Assembly: GCA_951394045.1 (NCBI GenBank)
Contig: OX595986.1
Coordinates: forward strand, 1,364,001 to 1,428,000
From: Nitzschia sp. DOCU1
Lineage: Eukaryota; Bacillariophyta; Bacillariophyceae; Bacillariales; Bacillariaceae
DNA length: 64,000 bases
Direction of reading: 5' to 3'
Shown here: positions 9,901-21,118 of the stretch, one piece after another
How the letters are laid out: each line of letters opens with the position of its first letter
How positions within the stretch are numbered: position 1 is the first letter of the stretch
Position numbers and translations under genes: made by a program
Notes under the pieces: model-generated
Databases searched by the model: none
What the model saw: only the letters and a program-made list of their open reading frames with translations
What the model was told of the DNA's origin: nothing

Positions 9901-12299
9901 GCCCGCCGGACACGTACCGTATGTACAACCCACAAACTCAGCACGTCATCGAGAGCCGCGACGTTGAATGGCTCACATTTTCGCGCCTCGACCCGCGAAA
10001 TGGCATTTCAATTTTTGAGCAAGACGCGGAAATCAAGGAATTGCCACCCGGCATCGACGACACACCACCACCTGATACGGATGCACCCCGCCCCCACATT
10101 ATTCCTCAAGACGAGGATGTTCCCCCTACACACTCCAATCGCGCATCATCGCCGCCGCCGCCAGCAGGGAGGAATAAACAACCAGCCAGTATTTTGCGAA
10201 ATCGAAATTCCACAGCGGCTGTTTTGTCAGATTCTGACGACGACGACGACGATCCAGCGCCTAAGTCGAAAACCCCCAATCCAACCCTCGAAGAGGAGTC
10301 GGTCCAGGGTGAAGAAGAAGAAAAAGAAGACGATGGGAATAGAATTGGGGAGGAACAAAACGATACAGAAAATGACAGTGGGGAGGAAGAAATCGCGCCA
10401 CCACCGAAGCCAATTAAGACTGCTGCGGAGCGAAAACGAGAGAGAATCGATCGAGAACTACGTCGCCTCGACACCTCCTACAATCCCATGGTCGAGAATC
10501 GTTCGGAAGTGACGGAATTCACAGAAGAAGACGGCACAAAATCTACGAAACAAGTCAACTTTTGTTATGAAAACGTGATGATGATGGAGTCAGATTATGG
10601 GACACCGACGACGATGAAAGAAGCCCTGAATGGACCGGAAGCGGAACAATGGAGAAATGGAACGGCAAACGAGATCAACAACTTTATCAAACGAGGTTGC
10701 TGGAAGAAAGTGCCGAAGTCCATACCACGACAATTAAACAAAAAGTTGATGAAATCCAAGCCGGTCTTCAAGAAGAAAGTGGAACCAGACGGTTCAATCA
10801 GATACAAGGTCAGGATCTGTTCGAAGGGATTCACAATGATCCCTGGAATCGACTTTCAACAGTCACACTCCCCGGTCGGCACGGACACGTCGACACATGT
10901 TGTGTTCGGAATATACTTATTCAAGGCCGACGACCCAGACGAAAAGAAGCGCTTTTATCTCGACTCAATCGATGTGGAGGCAGCATTCCTAGAAGGTGAC
11001 AAAGAAGATCGAAGCTTTATGGAATTCCCTGAAGGATTGCTCGAGTTGGGGTTCATCACCGAAGAAGAAGCCAACACGATGTGCATCGAAAGGCTAAAAT
11101 CGATGTATGGAGATGTCGACGCCGCCTTGATATTTTTCAAGACTTATACCAAGCACTTAACGGAAGAGATGGGTGTGCAGCAAAGCAACGTGGACCCGTG
11201 TGTGTTCTTTCGACGAGATGACGAGGGAGAAACAATTATCATCGCGGTAATTCATGTCGATGACACGCTATTGTGCGGCACAAAGGACGCGATCGCGCAA
11301 TTCAAAAGTGGAATCAAGAAGCGATTTGGATTCACGAACCAAGACGGCTTCACGAAGCACTTAGGTGTTTGGTACAAGGAAAAGCGCGACAAAAACGGAG
11401 AGCGTTATTTAGAAGCCGACATGCACGACTTTGTTGACGGAATCATTGACGCCTACGAACGATTGACCGGGAAGAAACCCAAAGGCTACGATACACCCGG
11501 GACGCCAGGCATTTCGTTGGAGAAGAACAAGGAAGACAAGCCACTTAATGCGACAAACTACAGAACGATCGTCGGGAAGATCAATTATTTGGTCTGCAAG
11601 TTGTTGCCGGAAGGTGCAAACGCGGCGCGGGAATTGGCAAGACAATTTGGAAATCCGAATGAAGATCATTGGAAAGAGCTGGAACGATTCGTCGGTTTCA
11701 TATGGAAGCACAAGGACAAGTTGAAACTAATCTTTCGAAAGCCCAAGGCAATGCGATGCGGATCGAACGCCGATTCAAACTACGCGACGAACAAAGACGA
11801 TCGAAAAAGCGTATCTGGGAACCTACATACTCTCGGAGGGATGCTTGTGAGCTGGCTGTGCAAAACACAACACATCGTCACACTGTCCAGCACCGAGGCC
11901 GAGTATGTCAGTGCGGCTTTGGCGGCATGCGAAGCAAGATTCTTGATGATGTTGTTGGACGAAATTTTCTACGTGGAGAAACCAGGAATCTTGATGGAGG
12001 ACAACACAGGATGCATCTTCCTCATCAAGAATCCATCGGTCGGTAGCCGGACCAAGCACATTGAGGTCAGACATCATTTCATACGAACACTCTACAACAG
12101 AAAAGAGATTGTCCCCGCCTATGTGAGAACAGATGAAAACGAAAGCGACTTGATGACGAAGAATCTTCCAGAGAAGCAACACTCCAAATTTGCAGAGAGA
12201 GTGCGAAATGGAAATTTGCGTATCAGAAAAGATTGGGAGAAAATTGTGTTCGAAGTCGATCACCCAGTCGAAGCGCAGAGGGAGGATGTTGGAAAATGA
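6927..12299 (+). pseudogene. Gag-pol polyprotein interrupted by one in-frame TGA
   Basis: A single frame from the ATG at 6927 to the TGA at 12297-12299, about 1,790 codons, broken only by TGA at 9414-9416. In order: Gag; two zinc knuckles CX2CX4HX4C (CKYCGKQGHRVQDC near residue 234 and CYKCKKQGHLAANC near 271); a long acidic linker; aspartic protease LLVDTGAS near 565; integrase HHCC zinc domain (735-770) and LDAAGPF holding the first catalytic Asp. Then come the stop and the remaining integrase core (LRCDNAGEN, second Asp; NGVVER region). Reverse transcriptase has IHVDDTLL near 1440 and RNase H has TLSSTEAEY near 1650. Its end overlaps the 3' LTR by 13 bp. The stop lies inside a catalytic domain rather than at a Gag/Pol border, so it looks like a nonsense mutation rather than programmed readthrough. 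Confidence 0.9.
12275..12286 (+). other. Polypurine tract of the copia element
   Basis: A purine-rich run (GAGGGAGGA core) directly before the 3' LTR, the usual primer position for plus-strand DNA synthesis in LTR elements. It lies within the last codons of the pol frame. Confidence 0.75.
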
Positions 12300-12772
12300 G
12301 GTGCCGACGTCATCGGAGTCCATCGAGTCGACAGTCCGTTTAGTCGTCTGCGCTCCGAGTCCCCGACTATCAATTTCGGATTACTAGAGAGGAAGAAAAC
12401 ATTTGGAGTGGCAACGGAAAGATTCACTATCTGGAATCTTGGAACGGACGCTAACTAGCTTGACGTGAAGCTAATTTAGCTAAGCAACTACATGGAGACA
12501 AGCGATAAGAAAAGTCTTCATATTGGAAGACTTGAATAAAGCAAAGAGCGATCGTTTGCGATAAAGTCGGAAGCAGCGATGGATGGAGAGAGTTTAGTAT
12601 TGTAGTCATAACTCTAAGGAGCGAAGTGTGTGAAAGAAACTATCTAAAAGTAGAGACCTTTGCATTAGCAAGTTGCAAAGGACACGAGCAGTATCATTGA
12701 CGACGATTGGCAAGTGTGGTCAATCTAGTCAAGAGTTCAGCTGACGAGGTACAGACTCGAGAGATTTCAACA
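12287..12772 (+). repeat. 3' LTR of the copia element
   Basis: 486 bp and identical by eye to the 5' LTR, with the AATAAA signal at 12535 preceded by the same hairpin. It is followed directly by GCAGCA, matching the six bases before the 5' LTR. Confidence 0.95.
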
Positions 12773-12778
12773 GCAGCA

Positions 12779-13412
12779 TCGGAGGCAATCCGTCATCGCG
12801 ACGCAACAAAGTTTTATGCAAACACCACCACCACCACCACAACAACAACCACAACCACAACAACAACAACAACAACAACAACATTCTCTATCAACTCCAC
12901 CTGGGGCAACGGTGGCTGCGACAACCAACCATATGGGGATGATAATGATGATGCCTTTGGAGCAGGCAACGATGATGGTGACTTTGTGGTACCAGATTTG
13001 GAGGGAGTGCGCAAGGTGGAAAAGGTCAGGGTCGGATATGCTACAGTTGCAAAAAAGGTAGATGCCAAGCGTCTCAAGAAGGATCTTTGGGACAAACTTG
13101 AGCGAACCTTGAAGGCGCGTCGACAGTCGTTGGCTGCTAATGAAGAAAAGGAGGAACTCATGGATGAAGACGATGAGAAGAGTTTGGATCCAGAGCCTTC
13201 TACGATCTCCTACTTCTACGGAAACCAACCAAGATACTCCTTCGCCCTTTTTGTCCTTTCAAGATACTGCACGCAAAATGCAAAGGACTCAAAGCCAAGC
13301 TGATATGACCCTACTATCGTCTTACTTTATTTGTGTCTTGCACTTGGCGAATGAAAAAGGATTGGAATTAAAATCTTTGGGATTGGAAGACTTTACCATT
13401 CGCAGTTTGTAA
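12779..13412 (+). pseudogene. Condensin subunit 2 (Barren/CAP-H) C-terminal fragment
   Basis: The right flank of the retroelement encodes pieces typical of the condensin kleisin C-terminus. These are an acidic stretch then DFVVPDLEGVRKVEKVRV, followed by VGYATVAKKVDAKRLKKDLW (12,970-13,110). In a different frame LSSYFICVLHLANEKGLELK ends at the TAA at 13,410. The two parts are joined only by a one-base frame change near 13,195-13,240, too short a gap for an intron. A CAA/CAC-rich run (about 12,827-12,885) precedes them. The large N-terminal half of condensin H is not in the window. CAP-H closes the SMC ring of condensin, so this is probably a non-functional extra fragment; a sequencing indel could also explain the shift. 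Confidence 0.65.
12824..12885 (+). repeat. CAC/CAA trinucleotide low-complexity run
   Basis: About 60 bp of CAC and CAA triplets, reading as poly-Thr, poly-Gln/Pro or poly-Asn/His depending on frame. It lies just inside the condensin-like remnant. Confidence 0.85.
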
Positions 13413-14297
13413 GAAAATGGCGGGGGATTCTACTACTTGGAAGGACTACAAACTACTATAGTACGGAATAGTGGTCAATCATAGTACTACAACTACTAGC
13501 TTTCAGTAGGTATATCAAAGGCGAGCAATACTAGCCCTGCATGGTGAGTGATAGTACTTGCTTTACGGATATGACGGTGACTCGGTGACCTTATCAGAAG
13601 GAAAACATGAACATGCAAGGTCACTACTTTCAATCTCTCTGGGGTTGCTAAATATAGTAGTATTTTACTTTCGCTAAGGTTCGGAGTTGCCAAGCTACCG
13701 CATAGTCACAACTCTTCTTTTAGCTACTGGGTCTCATTTTTTGGAGTGTAGCGCTATTTTCTCGTGGTAGGGTCTCATTTCCATCGATATTTATACGACT
13801 GCAGATGAGACCCTCGTTGCATTTTCATACTCCCGCTCGCCCTATCCTATGGGTCCAATACTCCAATTTTGGATGGGGTATGATGACGTAGACTGTGTGG
13901 CCGGGCTACCAGATAATACGATCCCGGTCTCATTTTACCAATAATATAGTAGTACCTTCTTGGGAAAGAGCATCAAGCAAGAGTGACCCCACTACGATGA
14001 ACATTCTTCCAGGAGTGCCCCCAGAAAGATGCTCAAGATTTTCAAAGAAGTGCAGGAAGCATTTGTACCGCTCAGTCGCGGTGATAGCCAATAATAAATG
14101 TCTGCAGGTGGAGAGAATGTATCCAACACCACGTTGTTTCCGTGTCGGGGCCGTCCTACTGGAATTGTGGGTCGAAAGGATGCTATTTCGAACTGTCCCT
14201 GTCTCTAACGTGGGCATGGATCCTTAAGCAACGTAAGGCTAAGTCCGAACTGGTCTAGCTGAATGGCAGGCTAAAAAGTGCAGCACAACCAAGTCTA
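13413..14297. other. Intergenic with repeated GGTCTCA motif
   Basis: No supported gene. GGTCTCATTT or its complement occurs near 13,729, 13,770, 13,803 and 13,924, and TACTAC/TAGTAC-type runs lie at 13,430-13,500. Similar motifs occur on the other side of the retroelement (near 6264 and 5917-6240). Confidence 0.45.
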
Positions 14298-17219
14298 CTA
14301 TATGTGGGCCATTGAAGCCGTCTCTTGCCCAAATGCAGTGTTGCCCTGGACTTGCTGGTTCTCGTGACCCTTTTTCTTGTCGCGCTTGACTTTCTTCTTT
14401 GCGTCCTTCTTATCTTGATCCATGTGTCCGGCTGCGCCATTGGGCCCGGGTCCCATACTCTTGCTAGGCTGCGCAGGGGCAGGCGGGATCGGCTCACCAA
14501 TTCCATTAAAGCTCTCCCAAGTTTCCACCTCTTCTTCGAGACTCTGAATTGCATCTTTGAACGACGGCACACGGGTCATATCATCCGGCATAAGATGAAG
14601 CGCTTTCCGGAGTGATAATCGAACGTTGGTGACTCGATCATCCTTGAACTCCAATGCCGTTGGTAGTAGATCTCTGCTTAGTAACTGTACTAGATGCGTG
14701 CGTTCACCTTTCGTGAGTCGTCGGTAGGGTCCCTGCTCCTCAATTGATGATTCCTTCGAAGCAAGCTTCTTTCTGTATTTTGTTTCCAGTTCAAGGACGG
14801 GGTCGTTTGGATCCTTCAGGCCGTCCCCAAAACGAAGTGCTAGGGCCATAGCTGAACAAATCTGGCAATAGAGCTGTCGCTGGCTGAAATTACCACTTGG
14901 CTTTCCTCCAGAAGCCCCGTTTCGTTTGGATATCTTCAAAATATTCTCCTTCACCCACGTGACAACTTCCTTACAGGCAGCCTGGCTCCAAGCCTCCTTG
15001 CTCTTAGCCTCGCCAGTAACAACCACGTTTTCGGGGCAGAAACATTTCAAAAGCATGGGGATACCCCAAATGGCATCTTCGCGGACAAGGCTGATCGAAT
15101 CCGTCAAGACAGATGTAAGGATAGGCCACAAATGAGAGTGTACAAATGCAGAATCAACAAGCCCCATCAGTTCCGGCAAGCAGCGCGAGACATAATTCCG
15201 TTGTCGCCAATTCAAGACCAATGGGTTTGTTGCGCTACGTTTCATGGCGCCCAAAACTTCCTCCCCGCGGATGGTCTCGCACCATTGCATTAGATATAGA
15301 TTCCTCATCCCCAGTGGTAACAGGGAAAGTAGGGTGGGGAAGTTTCGAATCATGTTTAGACGGACCGATTCGTCAGTGTCTTTCAAAAAGTTTTCGCGGA
15401 ACACTGGCATGATATCTCTAGCCGTAACATCGGATCCCAAAACATGCGCAACGGTATGTAGGCTCGAAGCGAGACATCGTTTCACGGGAAGAGGAGGAAT
15501 GCCTGGCTCGTTGGCGTCGGTGCCATAGTTTGGGTTTAAAAGTGTCAAAAAGCAATCTCTGAGACGGCCTTCCCAATTGTCTGGTCCCAATAGGAGAACA
15601 ACAGCTGGATAAGAGTAAGCACAATAGACGCGCATTTCTGCATCCGTGTTTTCATCGCCAGTGTTGACTCTTGCCAAGCCTGTAAAGTGATCCAAAAGCT
15701 TGCCCATGACCGAAATGATATCATCTGGATCCGGGGGGTATTTCTGACGATGGGAAACCACTGCTTTGAGCGAGATGGTTGATGATCTGCTCGCATGGAT
15801 AAATGCTGGCAACGTCTGCTGCAGCTCTTTTATGAGAGGGATCTCATTCTCGATAGTCAAGTCCGCCAAGGTGGGAGTTGGGGCGCTAGTCGTGGCTGCA
15901 GCCGAAGAGTTGAGTCGACTAACCATGCTGCTGGCATGTGGGAAGAACTGCGCAACAATACCGGAGTGGTTGCTACCATCTGATTCGGAGGTCCCAGGTA
16001 GAATCGTATTCAAAGCTGAATCAACAAAGGGATAGAACGAAGCAAGGAAGGGCCCCAAAAACTGCATCATTCCGTGCCGAACAAACTTATTGGCATCTGC
16101 GAGCAAGCTTTCGGCAATGGGTATTAAGGAGCTCCGCCGTAGCGCATTGACTGCTCTCGGGTTCGAGTCTTTCGACGCCAATATCATCATGGAACGACTC
16201 ATGTCCACCAAGCACTCCCCGGTGCTTTTCCTCACCCGATAGACTTCATCTTTACTCAGAGCCTCAAATGCCGGCAGGATCTTAGTGTATGCATCCTCTG
16301 CCGTAGTTCCACCCAGAACACGTGGTAAAGCCTGAGCAGCCGACCTTCTCACACGGAAACCTGGGTCTTTGCAAAGCGCAAGTACCGCTGGCAAGATAAC
16401 TTCTCTTACCAATCCTGTAGGAATGCTGTTATTTTCTGCAGCTCCTCCCAGTTCTGCCAACAAGTTTGCAGCAGTGATTCTCAACTCTTCTGTCAGTCCC
16501 TCCTGTTCATCTTGCTTTTGCTGTTTCTTGTTGTTGTTGTTGTTGTTTGCAGCAGCCTTTGGCGGTTGCTGCTGTGCCAGTCTGAGCGGGATGGGAAGAA
16601 TGCATCGAGCCACGTCTTCGTTCCTAATGTGGAATGCCAATCCTGCCAATGAATCACTAGCGGAGCGTCGAACATCCACATCTGCATCCATCACCAAGGT
16701 TTGAAGAAAACCCACTACAGACGTAGTAACAACATGGTAGCCCTCGGCATCATATAACTTTGGAAGTGCCCGGTTATCGAGCATTTCCGAGACTTTGTAT
16801 TTCTGCCCATGCCCCACATTGCGCACCATGGACACTATACTCAGAGGGAGCAGCTGAGACGCCAGGTGCTGCCGAATAACGCTCTCTTGATCCTCCACTA
16901 AAGAAGATAACAATGGAATTAATACGTCCAGCGTTGTTCTTGTTCTGATCATACAAGTAGAGGGGTGGGCGGGGTGGTGCTGTTAGTTAAGACCCTGATA
17001 CCGGCGTCCGAGTGGAATAAACGCAACAGCATCGACTTACCCGACAGTTTCTGCAGTCTCGGCCAACATTTTAACATGCACAAGGCGTTGCAGCGCGATG
17101 CCGCTCCTACAATACCGAACGATGCGATCCGTCAAGGGCAAGTCGTCATCGACCGTCAAGTCCTCAAATCGAAGGGCGTAGTCCTGTGCCTCGTTCATTG
17201 GAGGCTCCGAGCCGTCCAT
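14298..17219 (-). CDS. HEAT-repeat protein, PP4 regulatory subunit 1-like
   Basis: Two exons: 17041-17219 and 14298-16944, with a 96-nt GTAAGT...CAG intron (16945-17040), giving 941 residues. The protein is mostly helical HEAT repeats (for example DEVYRVRKSTGECLVDMS and ADANKFVRHGMMQFLGPFL), resembling protein phosphatase 4 regulatory subunit 1 and the PP2A A-subunit group. These are scaffolds that place the phosphatase on its substrates. A poly-Asn/Lys insert lies near residue 190 and a basic, Gln-rich tail ends the protein. The start at 17219 was chosen because the next upstream in-frame start would add a hydrophobic stretch absent from the family. PP4 versus PP2A assignment is inferred. 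Confidence 0.75.
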
Positions 17220-18055
17220 GGTTAATTTACTATTACGCAAGATTGCTCTCCGGAATGACAATAACAGGCTAACAAGGCCAGAAAACACTAGTGCCTCGGC
17301 AAAAGAGGATGATAATAATAATAGAGGGCTCTTCAGAGGCAACAACAGCAAAGCTACAACACTACTCTTGTTGCGGCCATGGCCCATTCATTCAATGAAC
17401 GAGACAGCCGGCCGTTTCAAACCAGCACCACAACGCGGGAAAAGTGACGGTGGCAGAAACGGATTAGGCGTGAGTAGTGGTTGGTACATTTTGCAAGCGG
17501 GTTTTCTACGTGGCAGAATTTTCACATGACTGAAAGCTTGGCCTACGCGCGCTAGCCCGTTTCCCACCTTGGCCGGAAGTGAGACTCCGAGAGTAAAGAA
17601 AAGGAAAGTCCAATCAGTCGATCAGAACGTTGACAAAGACGACTACAGTGGGTATGCTAGCCAGGTATCTTGTTGGTGTTGATCAAGTGCAAGTCCACCC
17701 ACATCTCCACTATCATAGTCATACTGGCTACTAGACAACAAACAACGCGACGGCGGACAGTAAGTCAAGCTCGATTTCATAGGAGGCTATCTTCTTTCCT
17801 ATTTGTGGCGATTGTTCGATGGTGGAGTAGGCAACGGCAAGGCTACATTGGAGAGAGAGGTCATTTTATTAGGTGTATAATCGTAGCCTTCCTCTGATGA
17901 TTCCCTCGTCAATATAGCAAGCCCTCAAGATGAAACTACAAGTCAGTAGTAGAACATATTCCTCAATCACTGCACGGCCCCCGCCGAAACGCCAACCAGT
18001 CCAGCGAGACAAGTCTGCCCGAAAGTTGTCGGCCATGAATGAAGAAAGAAACCAT
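17220..18055. other. Intergenic, nothing supported
   Basis: Upstream region of the HEAT-repeat gene and downstream region of the Psb31-like gene. It holds an AATAAT-type microsatellite near 17,308 but no supportable gene. Confidence 0.45.
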
Positions 18056-18738
18056 TTACTGATAGAAGTTTCCAAGATCCTTTTCCAAGTTTGGGCTTTG
18101 TTGAAACGATACCTCGCCTTTCAAGCTTTGATAACTTTTATCGATTGAGGGGTGGCAGAAACAATCATGGCCAATGTTGCAAGTCAGCATTTTACTTATA
18201 AAATTCCAAACGTTCCATTCCAAAGCGCTTTGCATTTGTCCACTTACGCGACTTCCACCGGTGTTGGCCAAAATCCTTTAGCTTTTTTGGTTCGAATCAT
18301 CTTGTACACTTCCTCTTTCTTGATTCCCAAAGGAAGCCCACCATTCTTGGCTATCAAGGCTTGGATATCTTTGAGATCTTTGACCAGCGCATCGGAATCG
18401 TCGGATTCTCCCAACAACTTGTCCAGGGCAGCCAGAAATTCTTTTTTGGCAGCCAATTGTTGGCGTTTGAATTCTGCCGCCTGGGCTTCGTTCGCTTTGA
18501 ATTCGTCGGTAGGTTCCGTCAAGTACATGGGGCGTGGTTCGGCCAAGGCAGCCGCCGGCATTAAGAAGGCGGCGGCGGCACCTGCCATTTCCAAAAAGTT
18601 TCGGCGACTAGCAGCGTTCAAGGAAGTAGTATCTCTGGATGTGGTTGCTGCTGATCCTTGCGGCATCGGAGCAAACGCCGACGTCGTATCGAGGACTCCT
18701 GCAAGCAACAGTGCCAGAACTGGGCTAATAGACTTCAT
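18056..18738 (-). CDS. psb31: Thylakoid-lumen photosystem II extrinsic protein, Psb31-like
   Basis: Two exons, 18248-18738 and 18056-18134, joined across a 113-nt GTAAGT...AAAG intron, giving 189 residues. The N-terminus shows three import signals in order: a signal peptide; the TSAFAP motif near residue 20 (diatom plastid entry); and a twin-arginine segment SRRNFLEMAGAAAAFL ending in ALA (Tat export into the thylakoid lumen). The mature part, about 120 residues, is helical and charged, then reads GFWPTPVEVAYQSL across the splice junction and ends GNFYQ. This fits Psb31, an extrinsic oxygen-evolving-complex subunit known from diatoms. PsbQ' is the main alternative. Targeting is strongly supported; the exact subunit is moderately so. 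Confidence 0.7.
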
Positions 18739-19495
18739 GGTGACGATGAGTTTGGTGATTGAAATGGAGACGAGCTACCGTAGCGTCAGAAGCGATCAGG
18801 AAGAAGATAGTTTCAGCCAATGTGTGTCTTTCAACGACAACAAAAATGGGAACGAAGCAACCAAATCGGTTTGCTGAATGGATCCGATCGAGGTGGTGTC
18901 AAAAAGGAACAACTGTCTTTTCGTGTTGGATGCAGAAGATACGCTTGCTTCGCCCATTCAATCAATATAACACGTACTTCTCGGAGAGCCTACATTAGTT
19001 CAATCCCAAGTCTATACCTATGGCTAATGGATAAGAGAGAAGGTGACCAGAAACAACGCGCCACAAAAGAACGCGCGCACTTGCGCAAGACATGGCTCGG
19101 CGGGCCGGCGGATCATTGCATTGGAGCCGGCGTGCGATCGCCAATTCGACAATATGGGGTCGGTTTCAAAACCATATACGTGGGATTCAGTACACATGGT
19201 ACGTGAATTCACGTTCCCATGCCAGGTGACCCGGCCAGCCGCACTCGGCACCGGCAGGAAGTTCCCGTTGGTCTTAGTGCTTCCGCTGTTGGAGGGAGCT
19301 TTTTCGTTCGGTGGCAACTTTTGGATCGATTTCCCTGTAGATTTGCTACCAAGTTTCTACGTGGGAGTCTTTGACGGGAGTAGGCGGCGAACGGATGGTT
19401 TCATTACATCCAAAGACTGCTCGCATCTGGTTTGTTGTATTGGTGTGCCAAGGATAGCAGTGTCATTGCCTCCGTAATTGTAGTTGGATATCGCC
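18739..19495. promoter_or_regulatory. Divergent intergenic region, putative bidirectional promoter area
   Basis: Lies between the leftward Psb31-like gene and the rightward SQ-rich gene. An open frame at 19,043-19,477 starts only with GTG and has no recognisable domain. No specific promoter element could be named. Confidence 0.35.
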
Positions 19496-21118
19496 ATGAT
19501 CACAATGGTTACTACGTTAGTTCAGCGGAATGCCGCTCCGGAGTCGAACGAGACGATTTCGACTTTGAATGATCAAGTCGTCCCCGCGGAAAGCAAGACT
19601 GGAAGGATGACCCAGACGGATGAAGCCCCTCCTGCCGTCAAGAAGATCGTCAGTTCGGATGATGGTACTGCCAAGGAAGAGACAGAGGAGAGTGACGATG
19701 ACGATCACATGCCTCAGTCTCAGGCTACGCTTAGCCAGCCCTTGAGTCAGACAGATGAGACGATCCGTCGCCTTGAGAAGGAGGGCGAACTGGATCAGGT
19801 GGTGGGTTCTCAGTCCATGCTCTCGCAGGAACTCATTTGTTCTTCTCAGAGAACTCAGTTGGATGAAGAGGACGATGGAGGCTTTCAGCTTTCGCAGGCC
19901 ACGGAAACCTCTGTGGCCATGGCAAAGCGTCTGGGTCTTCTCAGCCAGGATGACCACAAGGACGACTCGATCGATCGCCCGACCTCTCCAAAGCCGACCA
20001 TTGCTGCCGACCCGGCTCCTTCGGTCAAAGCTGAAGGACGCTTGAACAGCAGCAGCAAGGCTGCTTTGATGAAGACCCCGCCACCGGCTGCCAAGCCTGG
20101 AACTATCACTGACACTCCCTTCCGTGAGAGCGAATGCTTTGGCTCGCTGTTGGAAGCCGTCGAGAAGATCACGCGAGAAGAGGAAATGAGCGCCAAGATG
20201 ATCGCATGGCAGCACTCACCAGGAAGCGATGACGAATCATCCGAGGCGGATGCTGCTGATGATTCCCACAACCCTCAGGAGGGTTCTAGAACTCGCAAGG
20301 CCAAGAGAAAGCTGCCTATGGGTGCTAGTGGCTCGCCCTCTTCTTCACCTAAAAAGTCGCGCAAAACGGTCGCTACCAAGAAGAAAGAGCAGGAGCAGCG
20401 CAAGTCTCAAGAAGTCGCAAAGCGAGCCGCTGCATTGGCAGAACAGACGATTACGGACCCTGAAATGGCAAAGAAACTCTTGTTGAGTATGGCGCTGGTT
20501 CGCGAGAATCCTAGGTCTGTTCCAAGCGTCCTGCCGCCGCGGGGGGCGGTGGTGCCAGAAGGATTTTTCTGGGCGCATTATCCTCCTTTGGAAGCTGGTA
20601 AGTAGTTGCCGCTGTGGAGTTTGTTTGTCGGTTTGCTTGTCTCGTATGACGTTTTTCTCAAACTATTGTTTCTTCGCCTAGTCTTGAAAAAGCACATGGC
20701 CGAGTACTATGACCTTTCCACCACGAAATGTCAGTCGGCTCAGCAACAAGCGTTCAACAATGATCTGGTGATCCTAGTCCGCGACGTTGCCAAGCAACGG
20801 GGATGGAAGTTCCACCAGACTTTTACCGACAAGGGTCTACGAGATCGAATTCGCTGCTACTACAAGACACACATTCAGAATGCCAAGAAGCGACTCCGGA
20901 CGATGGTTAGGAATCCTACCAAGCGAGCCAATGCCCGACACTTGTGTGCGCATTTGGATCTCATTGAAAAGCACGGCACGGATGGTTATGAGGAAGATGA
21001 ACCGCAGTACGACTCAAATAATGAGGCGGTACCGAAAAAGCTGCCATCTACAAAGGCCAGTGGTAGTGACCCCCGAATGGCCCCCGCTGTAATGGTTACT
21101 GCGGCGGCGGCTGTTTGA
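19496..21118 (+). CDS. SQ/TQ-rich nuclear-type protein, conserved C-terminal helical domain
   Basis: Two exons, 19496-20597 and 20682-21118, with an 84-nt GTAAGT...TAG intron, giving 512 residues. About ten SQ or TQ pairs fall in residues 39-151, a typical SQ/TQ cluster as found in targets of ATM/ATR-type checkpoint kinases. A basic stretch ([15 protein letters not shown]) suggests nuclear location. Exon 2 carries a compact Lys/Arg-rich helical region ([20 protein letters not shown] then [20 protein letters not shown]) that looks like a folded domain. I associate it with uncharacterised diatom proteins but cannot name it. DNA-damage involvement is inferred from the SQ cluster only. Confidence 0.75.

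Larger units (their letters stand above)
6363..12772 (+). mobile_element. Full-length Ty1/copia LTR retrotransposon
   Basis: A 6,410-bp element bounded by two 486-bp LTRs that begin TGTTG and end CAACA. Domain order is Gag, zinc knuckles, protease, integrase, reverse transcriptase, RNase H. Integrase before reverse transcriptase defines Ty1/copia (Pseudoviridae) rather than gypsy. GCAGCA flanks it on both sides (6357-6362 and 12773-12778), a probable 6-bp target duplication. If the shared A before the LTR is counted as element, the duplication is 5 bp, GCAGC, the usual copia length. Identical LTRs (by eye) imply recent insertion. One in-frame TGA (9414-9416) interrupts integrase. Diatom genomes are known to hold expanded copia lineages (CoDi); membership is inferred. 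Confidence 0.95.

Noticed and set aside
12707..13303. Rightward frame beginning in the 3' LTR and running into the condensin-like remnant
   Set aside because: Its start lies within the LTR and begins at a TTG; the LTR part is shared with the 5' LTR frame, so it is a chance fusion, not a gene start.
19043..19477. 145-codon frame in the Psb31/SQ-protein divergent region
   Set aside because: GTG start, no recognisable domain, and it lies in a probable promoter region.
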